From Candidatus Gastranaerophilales bacterium (GTDB lineage Bacteria; Cyanobacteriota; Vampirovibrionia; Gastranaerophilales; Gastranaerophilaceae): DNA of 6,308 nt. Location of the stretch: assembly GCA_021201175.1 (NCBI GenBank), contig JAJQFK010000209.1, positions 1 to 6,308 of the forward strand, read 5' to 3'. Shown here piece by piece: positions 1-6,302 of this stretch. Made by a program: the position numbers and the translations under genes. The notes below the pieces were generated by a model, which saw only the letters and a program-made list of their open reading frames with translations, was not told where the DNA came from and did not search any database. Position 1 is the stretch's first letter, and each line of letters starts with the position of its first letter.

Positions 1-60
1 CTTTTTAGCAAGCCTGGAAGTATTTAATGGACCGGCTTGATGTGCAGCATTAAATGCTGT
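1..60 (-). other. In-frame open continuation after the TGA of the 61-549 gene
   Basis: Read on the minus strand, the 20 codons after the TGA (61-63) are open in the same frame and run off the window. They give a protein-like peptide that starts TAFNAAHQAG and ends SRLAKK. The other two minus frames both hit a stop in this stretch. It could be the remaining C-terminus of a gene cut by a nonsense change, a readthrough extension, or chance; an open run of 20 codons is not rare even in AT-rich DNA. A 15-nt palindrome (45-59, CAGCATT-A-AATGCTG) lies just after the stop. Confidence 0.3.
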
Positions 61-549
61 TCATGACTTATTTTCCATATCAGTAAATCTGTTGCCTATA
101 GCCGTTGAAATATTGTCTTTATCTTCACTTGAAAGTTTTCCGGCTTGGAATGCACCTGTTAAACCGGCAGCCCCGATTAAAGCAGCCCATATTTTAGAAT
201 CGGATTTTTTGGTGTTGCTTATTTGCTGCTGAATATTTTCCGCATAATATTTTAGTTGTTCTTCATTTGCAGTCTGCAATTTAGAAACTTTATCAGAAAG
301 ATTTTTTAATTCGTTTTTTAAACCCGCAGTATTTTTTGAAGCTGTCTTGTAAGAAACAAAGGCAGCCGCGGGAATCATTGCCATAGAAATTATTAAAGGG
401 GCAAAAACTTTAATTTTATCTTTGTTGATTTTTGTTTTATCTTGAGTTGAATTTTCTTTTCCCGATTTATCAGTTTGTCCGGAAAATTGTTTTGTTCCGT
501 ATTGTTGAGCCTTTTTAGGCACAAATTCGCTAAACACATTAATACTCAT
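61..549 (-). CDS. Small membrane-anchored coiled-coil protein, unknown function
   Basis: I do not recognise this 162-residue protein. The N-terminal 47 residues are polar and rich in Lys, Ser, Thr and Gln, with no signal peptide. Residues 48-66 (VFAPLIISMAMIPAAAFVS) are a good membrane segment. Residues 74-112 carry a heptad-like pattern of Leu/Val with Lys/Glu/Gln, suggesting a short coiled coil. Residues 119-137 (KIWAALIGAAGLTGAFQAG) form a second, Gly/Ala-rich hydrophobic stretch, and the tail is polar. The likely topology is two membrane passes joined by a coiled-coil linker. The ATG at 549 is well placed behind an AGAGGGG ribosome binding site. The gene is divergent from the operon at 773 and may share its control region. 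The reading frame ends in TGA, the only TGA stop among the six genes here, and stays open beyond it to the window edge, so the protein may be a truncated form of something longer. Function is unknown; that it is a real gene is fairly sure. Confidence 0.75.
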   Translation of the reverse strand: MSINVFSEFVPKKAQQYGTKQFSGQTDKSGKENSTQDKTKINKDKIKVFAPLIISMAMIPAAAFVSYKTASKNTAGLKNELKNLSDKVSKLQTANEEQLKYYAENIQQQISNTKKSDSKIWAALIGAAGLTGAFQAGKLSSEDKDNISTAIGNRFTDMENKS

Positions 550-555
550 ATAATA

Positions 556-562
556 CCCCTCT
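556..562 (-). promoter_or_regulatory. Ribosome binding site of the 61-549 gene
   Basis: On the minus strand AGAGGGG ends 6 nt before the ATG at 549. It is the strongest Shine-Dalgarno-like match in the window and fixes this start. Confidence 0.7.
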
Positions 563-601
563 TATAAACACCATATATACAAAACTTACGAGCAGAAATT
601 T

Positions 602-627
602 TTAACATTTTGTATATAAAATGTTAA
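602..627. repeat. Perfect 10-bp inverted repeat, possible operator
   Basis: TTAACATTTT (602-611) and AAAATGTTAA (618-627) are exact reverse complements separated by 6 nt (GTATAT). Neither strand has a U-rich tract right after it, so it does not look like a terminator. A dyad of this size between divergent genes fits a binding site for a dimeric repressor, and it overlaps the best promoter candidate for the minus-strand gene. The operator role is inference; the symmetry is directly visible. Confidence 0.5.
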
Positions 628-640
628 TATATTGTTACAA
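613..640 (-). promoter_or_regulatory. Candidate promoter for the 61-549 gene
   Basis: On the minus strand, TTGTAA (640-635) is followed after 16 nt by TATATA (618-613). Each hexamer matches the sigma-70 consensus at 4 of 6 positions. The -10 hexamer falls within the inverted repeat at 602-627, which would let a bound regulator block it. This is weak evidence in such AT-rich DNA. Confidence 0.25.
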
Positions 641-736
641 GACCACCAGAATATTTCTATTGTACTAAATTTTTCAAAAAAATACAGTATTATATTAAAT
701 TATGTATCAAATTATATTAGCGCAATATGTTCATTA

Positions 737-742
737 TACAAT
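737..742 (+). promoter_or_regulatory. Candidate -10 element for the operon
   Basis: TACAAT matches the TATAAT consensus at 5 of 6 positions and would start a transcript near 749, giving a leader of about 24 nt that includes the AAGG at 763-766. No convincing -35 lies at the right distance. An alternative pair further up is TTGTAC (660-665), 17 nt, TACAGT (683-688). I cannot choose between them from sequence alone. Confidence 0.25.
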
Positions 743-762
743 ATATATAAATAGTTTAAAAT

Positions 763-766
763 AAGG
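763..766 (+). promoter_or_regulatory. Weak ribosome binding site of the ABC exporter gene
   Basis: AAGG lies 6 nt before the ATG at 773. It is short but correctly spaced, and it is the only purine-rich candidate near this start. Confidence 0.45.
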
Positions 767-772
767 TAAAAT

Positions 773-2590
773 ATGAAATTAAAAAATACACAGGCGGTAA
801 CATCTTTTAAATACGGATGGTTGTTGAAAAGAATCTTTCCATACATAAAGCCTTTTTTTGGCAGAGTCTTACTTGGATTTTTAATTGCGATTCCTGTGGG
901 ACTTCTTGACGGAGTTGTTTCATTTTCTTTAAAGCCTTATATGGATTATGTAATCGGACAGCAAAATCTTATAATATTTGGAAAAGAAATACCGTATAGC
1001 CTGATGGCTTTTTTAATGCCGTTTGTAATAATAGGTTTCGCTCTTTTTCAAGGGGTTTTAAGGTACTTGAATTCATATCTTACTGATTGGACAAGTCTTA
1101 AAATTACTAATTCCGTTAAAGAGGACTTATTTTCAAGGCTCGTTTATATGGATACTTCGTTTTTTGATGAAAATTCTTCCGGATTGATTATAAACAGATA
1201 TCTTTCAGACCCTGATACCGCTTCAAGAGGAATTGTTGACCAGATTAAAACAATAATAATAAGTTTCTTCGGTGCTTTATCACTTATCGGTGTTATGCTC
1301 TATAGTTCTTGGAAGCTTGCGGTAGTAGGCGTAATCGTTTTAGCAATCGCATTTTTACCTGTGTTATTAATCAGGAAGAAAATTAAATCTGTTTCAAATA
1401 TCAATACCGTAATTATCGGAGAGATAATGACAACAATGAATGAAACCTACGGGGGGAATAAGGTCATTACCGCGTATAATCTTCAAGAACGGCAAAGAAA
1501 TAATTTTAATAAAGGTATTTCAAATAGTTTTAATGTATCAATATCTCTAACCAAACGGGTAGGCTGGATGTCGCCGATTATGTATTTGATTGCTTCGTTC
1601 GGTATAGCCTTTGTGCTGTTTTACGGCACTAAATTAATATATTCAGGTCATATGACGGCGGGTTCGTTTGCTTCTTTTGTTACCTCATTATTGCTCCTTT
1701 ATAAACCCATAAAAACACTTGGTAATACAATGACTAATATACAGTCTATATTTGTTGCAATGGGCAGGGTTTTTGAATTATTTGACTATATTCCGCAGAT
1801 AAAAGATAAAGAAATTACTCAGGATTTAAAAGAAATAAAATCTGATATAACATTTGATAATGTATCTTTTGAGTATGTTAAAGGTATTAAAGTCTTAAAA
1901 AATATTAATTTAAAAGTGAAAAAGGGTGAAACTCTCGCAATAGTCGGTAATTCCGGAGGCGGCAAATCTACAATTGTTAATTTGATTCCGAGATTTTATG
2001 ACGTTACATCAGGTTCAATAAAAATTGACGGAAGCGATATAAGAGATTTTAAACTTAAAGATTTAAGAAGTAATATATCTTTTGTTTTTCAGGATAATTT
2101 TTTATTCACGGGAACAATAAGAGAGAATATACTTTTATCGAATGAGAATGCAACTGAAGAAGAATTAAATACGGTGATAAAAGCATCACACTTAGAAGAA
2201 GTCATAGAACAGCTTCCTTTGGGGCTTGATACAATGTTGGGAGAAAGAGGTTTAACACTCTCGGGCGGACAAAGACAACGGGTTGCTATCGCAAGAGCAA
2301 TGCTTAGAAATACTCAAATTATTGTTTTAGATGAAGCAACTTCCGCTCTTGATAATGAATCAGAGGCGGTAGTTCAAAAGGCGCTCGATAATTTAATTCA
2401 AAACAAGACGGTATTTATAATTGCACACAGATTGTCAACAATAAAAAATGCAGATAGAATTGCGGTTATAAATGACGGATGTTTGACTGAACTCGGAACT
2501 CATGATGAACTTCTTTTAATTAACGACGGTCAGTATAAACATCTTTATGAAATGCAGTTTAAAGATTCAAAAGAAACAGTTGAGGCATAA
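773..2590 (+). CDS. MsbA-type ABC exporter (fused membrane and ATPase domains)
   Basis: This 605-residue half-transporter has the usual length of MsbA-family exporters, which work as dimers and flip lipid A, glycolipids or drugs from the inner leaflet of the inner membrane. Six membrane helices are visible at about residues 31-50, 76-95, 159-178, 182-200, 268-287 and 295-313. The ATPase domain follows: A-loop Tyr368, Walker A GNSGGGKST (392-400), Q-loop Gln440, GERG (490-493), signature LSGGQ (496-500), Walker B IIVLDE with catalytic Glu521, D-loop SALD (524-527) and switch His552. All catalytic residues are canonical, so a homodimer with two working sites is plausible. It leads a five-gene cluster and is followed 1 nt later by a UDP-sugar enzyme, which favours a glycolipid or lipopolysaccharide cargo. 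The fold is certain; the substrate is inferred, and a multidrug exporter remains possible. Confidence 0.93.
   Translation: MKLKNTQAVTSFKYGWLLKRIFPYIKPFFGRVLLGFLIAIPVGLLDGVVSFSLKPYMDYVIGQQNLIIFGKEIPYSLMAFLMPFVIIGFALFQGVLRYLNSYLTDWTSLKITNSVKEDLFSRLVYMDTSFFDENSSGLIINRYLSDPDTASRGIVDQIKTIIISFFGALSLIGVMLYSSWKLAVVGVIVLAIAFLPVLLIRKKIKSVSNINTVIIGEIMTTMNETYGGNKVITAYNLQERQRNNFNKGISNSFNVSISLTKRVGWMSPIMYLIASFGIAFVLFYGTKLIYSGHMTAGSFASFVTSLLLLYKPIKTLGNTMTNIQSIFVAMGRVFELFDYIPQIKDKEITQDLKEIKSDITFDNVSFEYVKGIKVLKNINLKVKKGETLAIVGNSGGGKSTIVNLIPRFYDVTSGSIKIDGSDIRDFKLKDLRSNISFVFQDNFLFTGTIRENILLSNENATEEELNTVIKASHLEEVIEQLPLGLDTMLGERGLTLSGGQRQRVAIARAMLRNTQIIVLDEATSALDNESEAVVQKALDNLIQNKTVFIIAHRLSTIKNADRIAVINDGCLTELGTHDELLLINDGQYKHLYEMQFKDSKETVEA
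2582..2585 (+). promoter_or_regulatory. Ribosome binding site that selects the TTG start at 2592
   Basis: GAGG lies inside the last codons of the ABC exporter gene, 6 nt before the TTG at 2592. The in-frame upstream ATG at 2547 has no purine-rich sequence before it. Confidence 0.6.
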
Positions 2591-2591
2591 A

Positions 2592-3527
2592 TTGAAAAAG
2601 ATTCTTATTACCGGCGGCGCCGGATTGATTGGCTCCCATCTATGTAAACGTTTAGTATCAGAAGGAAATTTTGTTATTTGTCTTGATAATTTTTTTACCG
2701 GAAATGCTAAAAATATAGAAAACCTAACAAAATATTCCAATTTTAAAATAATAAATCACGATATAATTCTTCCGTTTGATGAAAAAGTTGATGAAATATA
2801 TAATCTTGCGTGTCCGGCATCACCTGTGCACTATCAAAAAAATCCGGTAAAAACGATAAAAACCTCTGTTTTAGGGGTTATAAACATGTTAGATCTGGCA
2901 AAAAAATATAATGCCAAAATATTACAAGCAAGTACAAGTGAAATATATGGTGATCCTCTTATTCATCCTCAGCCTGAAACATATTGGGGGAATGTCAATA
3001 CAATAGGATTAAGAAGCTGCTATGACGAGGGAAAGCGCTGCGCGGAAACATTAATGCATGATTATCATAATGAATACGGAACAGACACAAAAATAGTAAG
3101 AATTTTTAACACCTATGGACCTAATATGGCGAGAAATGACGGCAGGGTTGTATCTAATTTTATTATTCAAGCGCTTAAAGATAAACCGATTACAATATAC
3201 GGTACCGGCAGTCAAACGAGGTCATTTTGTTATGTGGATGATACTGTGGAAGGTATTATAAAAGTTATGAACAGTCCCTTTTCAGGACCTTTTAACATAG
3301 GTAATGACAAGGAAAATACAATTTTAGAATTTGCACTTATAATAAAGAAGCTTATAAATTCGCAATCGAAAATTATATTTGAACCGCTTCCGCAAGATGA
3401 CCCTGTTCAAAGAAGACCATTGTTAAAACTTGCAAAAGAAAAATTAAACTGGGAGCCTAAAGTTTCTCTTGAAAACGGTTTACAAAAAACAATAGAATTT
3501 TTTAAAAGTATTAATACTCCGGAATAG
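2592..3527 (+). CDS. uxs: UDP-glucuronate decarboxylase (UDP-xylose synthase)
   Basis: This short-chain dehydrogenase/reductase decarboxylates UDP-glucuronate to UDP-xylose, using bound NAD, in the cytoplasm. From the TTG start the protein has 311 residues, normal for bacterial members. It begins MKKILITGGAGLIGSHL, with the Rossmann motif GGAGLIG at 8-14. Further family marks are TSEIYGDP (from 115), the HPQPETYWGNV segment, catalytic Tyr144 and Lys148 in CYDEGKR with Thr115 of TSE, RIFNTYGPNM, NDGRVVSNFI, GSQTRSFCYVDD, and DDPVQRRP near the end. An ATG at 2547 would add 15 residues (MKCSLKIQ...) lying inside the exporter gene; these are out of register with the family, so I prefer TTG. It starts 1 nt after the exporter stop, which implies coupled translation. 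The product would feed xylose, or a sugar derived from it, into a surface glycan. The enzyme making UDP-glucuronate is not in the window. Confidence 0.92.
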   Translation: MKKILITGGAGLIGSHLCKRLVSEGNFVICLDNFFTGNAKNIENLTKYSNFKIINHDIILPFDEKVDEIYNLACPASPVHYQKNPVKTIKTSVLGVINMLDLAKKYNAKILQASTSEIYGDPLIHPQPETYWGNVNTIGLRSCYDEGKRCAETLMHDYHNEYGTDTKIVRIFNTYGPNMARNDGRVVSNFIIQALKDKPITIYGTGSQTRSFCYVDDTVEGIIKVMNSPFSGPFNIGNDKENTILEFALIIKKLINSQSKIIFEPLPQDDPVQRRPLLKLAKEKLNWEPKVSLENGLQKTIEFFKSINTPE

Positions 3528-3532
3528 ATTTC

Positions 3533-4669
3533 ATGAAAAAATTTTTTATTGTATTTCTTATACTTTTTGTTAATTCTCTGCATTGTTTTGGAATAGAAGA
3601 AATAAAAAAAACGGAAGAAATTGTTCTTGAGAAAGAAGGGTTAAATTTAGAACATATTTCTGACCTGTATTACGGAAAAGCAGAGGATTCAAACAAATTA
3701 AATCCTGTATTTAAACTGTTTACAGAAAAAGGATTGGCATTTGAAAATTCCCGATTAAATGCAATAAAAGTTAATTTTTTATTTGACGGACAGTTAAATT
3801 TTACTAAACCCGATAATAATAATGAAAGCTTAAATTATGACTTTGCCGTTGTAGAACCTATGGTTTCAATGTATTTTAATGATAAAAAAACAAAGTTCAT
3901 GCTTGATATGAATTTAGTAAGAGATTTAGAAGGGTATGATAACAAATTTACGGAAAAAATATCTCAGCTATATATATCACATAAAATAATGCCGAATCAG
4001 ACGGTATTAATCGGTCAGGGTGAAAGAATTCCGACAACATTAAACGGAAGCAGGGGAACTATGGGGCAAGACTTTGTCTTAAAGTCACAACTTGGCAGGA
4101 CTTTTGGTAATTTCTGGGCTGCAGGTATAAGAAATAAAGGTCAATATAAATATTTAGATTACGATATCGGGCTTTATGACAGCACAAGAATGATGAAAAG
4201 TTTCGGAAACGGCACGGATTTTACCGGATATGTAATGTTTAAACCTCTTGCAAATATTGATAACGAGGCTTCAAACTGGAAAATAGGCGGAGGTTATAAC
4301 ACCGGAAAATATAAAAACAGTTACAGTCAATATTCTGTCTATACGGGCTATGATTATAAAAAGTTCCATGTTCAGGCTGAATATGCAGATGCTGACGGTT
4401 ACAACGGGTTAAAAGAATCTCAAAACCGTGCTAATGGATTTTATACAACATTAGCTTATGATATAACTCCAAAAATCGCTTTATTAGGCAGATACGACTA
4501 TTTTACTTCGGATAAACACAACAGCTCGCTTGATACGAACGAATATACTGCCGGTATAACTTATAAGCCATATAAGAATATGAAAATAATGCTTAATTAT
4601 GTAAGAAAAAATTATTCAAATAAACCGGATTCTAATATGATTTTATTTGCTACAAGATTTATTCTTTAG
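3533..4669 (+). CDS. Outer-membrane beta-barrel protein, porin-like
   Basis: The 378-residue product starts with a type I signal peptide: MKK, a hydrophobic core at 4-16, and likely cleavage after CFG at residue 20. The Cys18 context (SLHC) is not a lipobox. After a charged spacer (21-60), the rest is rich in alternating aromatic/hydrophobic and polar residues typical of transmembrane beta strands, for example YKYLDYDIGLYD (205-216), YSVYTGYDYKKFHVQAEY (267-284), YTTLAYDI (304-311), IALLGRYDYF (315-324) and the closing strand MILFATRFIL. The pattern, and motifs such as GQGERIP and DIGLYDSTR, are reminiscent of the phosphate-selective porin O/P family, but I cannot confirm that. The last residue is Leu rather than the usual Phe. 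It starts 5 nt after the decarboxylase stop, with only a weak GGAA (3521-3524) ahead. It probably forms a diffusion channel; substrate unknown. Confidence 0.8.
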   Translation: MKKFFIVFLILFVNSLHCFGIEEIKKTEEIVLEKEGLNLEHISDLYYGKAEDSNKLNPVFKLFTEKGLAFENSRLNAIKVNFLFDGQLNFTKPDNNNESLNYDFAVVEPMVSMYFNDKKTKFMLDMNLVRDLEGYDNKFTEKISQLYISHKIMPNQTVLIGQGERIPTTLNGSRGTMGQDFVLKSQLGRTFGNFWAAGIRNKGQYKYLDYDIGLYDSTRMMKSFGNGTDFTGYVMFKPLANIDNEASNWKIGGGYNTGKYKNSYSQYSVYTGYDYKKFHVQAEYADADGYNGLKESQNRANGFYTTLAYDITPKIALLGRYDYFTSDKHNSSLDTNEYTAGITYKPYKNMKIMLNYVRKNYSNKPDSNMILFATRFIL

Positions 4670-4675
4670 TATAAT
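4647..4675 (+). promoter_or_regulatory. Candidate internal promoter giving a leaderless TPR transcript
   Basis: TTGCTA (4647-4652, 4 of 6 to consensus), a 17-nt spacer and a perfect TATAAT (4670-4675) lie across the end of the porin gene. Standard spacing puts the transcription start at 4682, the A of the TPR gene's ATG. No Shine-Dalgarno sequence precedes that ATG, as expected for a leaderless message. The match may still be chance in AT-rich DNA. Confidence 0.4.
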
Positions 4676-4681
4676 TAAATT

Positions 4682-5755
4682 ATGAAAAACGAAAACGAAT
4701 TATTTTTAATAGAAGATTTAATAAAAAAGATAGTTGATAATCCAAATGATGCGACCAGCTATTTGCAGCTTGCCGGACTCTATTTGAATAAAAAAGAGTA
4801 TGATTTGGCTATAAATGTATATGAAAGTCTGCTTAATGTTGATAGTACTAATTTTGCAGCACTTACAAATATCGGCAGCATATATTTTTACAAAAAAGAA
4901 TATAATAAAGCAATAACATATTATGATAGGGCAGCAGGACTTAGAACTAATAATTTTTCCGTATTTTATAATCTCGGTAATGCTTATGCGGAAATAGGCT
5001 CGTTTAAAGAGGCAATGTCAAATTATATTAAGGCTCTTAATATTGATAAAAGCAATTATCAGATATATTCTGCTATTGCGCTTTTATATCAGGATAAATT
5101 GAACTATGAAGAAGCTCTGGTATATTTTGAAAAAGCGCTTGAACTTGATAATGAAAATTCTGAGAACTATGTTAATACAGGCTTAGTTTTAATGAAACTT
5201 TCAAGATATGTTGAAGCTGCAAAATACTTTAAAAAAGCTGCTGATTTATCTGAAAATAAAGAAAAAGAGTATGTCTACTGTGCAAATGCTTATTCTGCCG
5301 CAAAAGATTACGAAAAAGCAGACAGATATTTTTCAAGAGCTCTAAAGCTTAATCCTAATTATTACCATGCATATTTGTGTCTTGCAATTTCTTTGTATGA
5401 ACAGAATAATATTAATAAAGCCATTGAAATATACACTAAAGCAATAAGTATTAATCCTTATGCACCAAATGCATATTTACTTTTGGGTAATTTGTATTTT
5501 TCACTTGAAAAATATTATGAGGCTATTGCACTTTATAATAAAGTAACTACAATGTGTCCGGCGGATTCCAATGCTTATACTCTGCTCGGGAATGCTTATG
5601 TTATGCAAAAAGATTTGCTATCTGCAATATTATCTTACAGACAGGCTATTGATATTGATTCGGAAAATGATGAACTAAAACTTATTTATATTGAAATAGT
5701 TCAGGAATATATAGATACCAAAAATTCCGGAGAAGTTTTAAATGCAGCAAAGTAA
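4682..5755 (+). CDS. Cytoplasmic TPR solenoid protein, nine repeats
   Basis: The 357-residue protein consists almost entirely of tetratricopeptide repeats, helix-pair units that bind partner proteins. The conserved Ala of helix B falls at residues 43, 77, 111, 145, 179, 213, 247, 281 and 315, which is nine repeats in exact 34-residue phase with no insertion. Consensus pieces are YNLGNAYAEIGSFKEA, YLCLAISLYEQNNINKA and YTLLGNAYVMQKDLLSA. There is no signal peptide, membrane segment or enzyme domain, so it is probably a cytoplasmic scaffold or adaptor. It starts 12 nt after the porin gene and overlaps the next gene by 14 nt. No ribosome binding site is visible before the ATG, so it is either read from a leaderless transcript or coupled to the gene upstream. 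TPR proteins are functionally diverse, so a specific role cannot be given; the small membrane protein encoded next is the best partner candidate. Confidence 0.9.
   Translation: MKNENELFLIEDLIKKIVDNPNDATSYLQLAGLYLNKKEYDLAINVYESLLNVDSTNFAALTNIGSIYFYKKEYNKAITYYDRAAGLRTNNFSVFYNLGNAYAEIGSFKEAMSNYIKALNIDKSNYQIYSAIALLYQDKLNYEEALVYFEKALELDNENSENYVNTGLVLMKLSRYVEAAKYFKKAADLSENKEKEYVYCANAYSAAKDYEKADRYFSRALKLNPNYYHAYLCLAISLYEQNNINKAIEIYTKAISINPYAPNAYLLLGNLYFSLEKYYEAIALYNKVTTMCPADSNAYTLLGNAYVMQKDLLSAILSYRQAIDIDSENDELKLIYIEIVQEYIDTKNSGEVLNAAK
5729..5732 (+). promoter_or_regulatory. Ribosome binding site of the Tic20-like gene
   Basis: GGAG lies within the end of the TPR gene, 9 nt before the ATG at 5742. 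It supports the overlapping start. Confidence 0.55.
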
Positions 5756-6182
5756 TCCCCGTATATCTTCCATAGAAAAAATAATTTCAATACTTTCATA
5801 TTTTACAATGGGAATGGTCGGTTTAATATGGTTGATTATTGCTCATATATTAAAGCGTAAATTAAGATATTTTTTAATGTATAACATATCTCAATCAATG
5901 GTAATTGCAATAATTCTGGCAATATTTAAATTATTTTTTGATATTATACTTCCGCTTTTTGCGTTAATTCCGGCGTTAGATTTTATAGCTGCGAAATTGC
6001 ACCTGTTATTATCATTTAAAATCCTTACAATTTCTTCTCTTGGATTAACTTTTACAATAGTTCAACTATTAGTGTTTATACTTTTAATCTATATAACGGC
6101 AGGAATTTTATTAAACAGAATTTTTTATATACCTTATTTAACAGATTTTATGCAAAAAGTAATGAAGTCTTACGAGCAATAG
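5742..6182 (+). CDS. Small multi-pass membrane protein, Tic20-like/DUF4870-like
   Basis: The 146-residue protein is very hydrophobic, with membrane stretches at about 13-36, 47-78 and 96-125; the middle stretch may form two helices. After the first helix come basic residues and RYFLMYNISQSMVIAII (42-58). A near-C-terminal YIPYLTDFMQKVM (129-141) follows the last helix. This resembles the FIRFN..QA.L.DI element and the final IP segment of cyanobacterial Tic20-type proteins as I remember them; DUF4870 proteins share a similar layout. Chloroplast Tic20 belongs to the inner-envelope protein import complex, but the role of bacterial homologues is unsettled, so no function is assigned. The ATG at 5742 is chosen because it has GGAG ahead of it and the next Met falls inside the first helix. 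Its start lies inside the TPR gene, so the two are probably co-translated. It ends the operon. That it is a membrane protein is sure; the family is moderately supported. Confidence 0.6.
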   Translation: MQQSNPRISSIEKIISILSYFTMGMVGLIWLIIAHILKRKLRYFLMYNISQSMVIAIILAIFKLFFDIILPLFALIPALDFIAAKLHLLLSFKILTISSLGLTFTIVQLLVFILLIYITAGILLNRIFYIPYLTDFMQKVMKSYEQ

Positions 6183-6184
6183 TT

Positions 6185-6218
6185 GTCCGAGAAAATCCAA
6201 GAAGCGGATTTTGCGGAC
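6185..6218. repeat. Imperfect hairpin after the operon (12 paired positions)
   Basis: GTCCG (6185-6189) pairs with CGGAC (6214-6218), and AAAATCC (6192-6198) pairs with GGATTTT (6206-6212). AG faces G in a small internal loop, and AAGAAGC forms the end loop. It begins 3 nt after the last stop codon. There is no T-run after it, so it is not a standard intrinsic terminator, though it could stabilise or help end the operon transcript. It looks like half of a palindromic intergenic element. Confidence 0.5.
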
Positions 6219-6235
6219 GGACGTCAGAATTGTAG

Positions 6236-6253
6236 GGTGCAATATTTTGCACC
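6236..6253. repeat. Perfect 7-bp hairpin, palindromic element
   Basis: GGTGCAA (6236-6242) and TTGCACC (6247-6253) are exact complements around a TATT loop, followed by an A-rich rather than T-rich run. The form GTAGGGTGC...GCACC resembles short palindromic intergenic repeats of the kind seen in cyanobacterial genomes. Together with the hairpin at 6185-6218 it spans a patch of about 47% G+C by my count, well above the neighbouring genes. Confidence 0.5.
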
Positions 6254-6302
6254 GAAAAAATATTATAACAACCTGTACAAGAGAATAAGTTTGAAACAAT
6301 GC

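Larger units (their letters stand above)
550..772. promoter_or_regulatory. Divergent intergenic control region
   Basis: These 223 bp separate two divergently transcribed genes and are extremely AT-rich. I see no open frame worth calling, no tRNA-like structure and no clear riboswitch. It must hold promoters for both sides, but the base composition makes hexamer matches cheap. Visible items are a perfect inverted repeat (602-627), a small TTGT-T-ACAA dyad (632-640) and a 9-bp direct repeat ATTATATTA at 689-697 and 711-719, 22 bp apart or about two helical turns. Confidence 0.6.

Noticed and set aside
61..63. TGA read as Trp throughout the genome (genetic code 4)
   Set aside because: All ten Trp codons I counted in the six genes are TGG and no other gene contains an in-frame TGA; an AT-rich genome with this code would use TGA often.
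45..63. TGA followed by a palindrome as a selenocysteine insertion site
   Set aside because: The palindrome has almost no loop, and the protein has no redox motif or Cys-containing context that would suggest a selenoprotein.
602..627. Inverted repeat as an intrinsic terminator
   Set aside because: No U-rich run follows on either strand, and no gene ends nearby; both flanking genes start from this region.
3533..3592. Lipoprotein signal peptide on the porin-like protein
   Set aside because: The residues before Cys18 are S-L-H, which does not fit a lipobox; cleavage after CFG at residue 20 is more likely.
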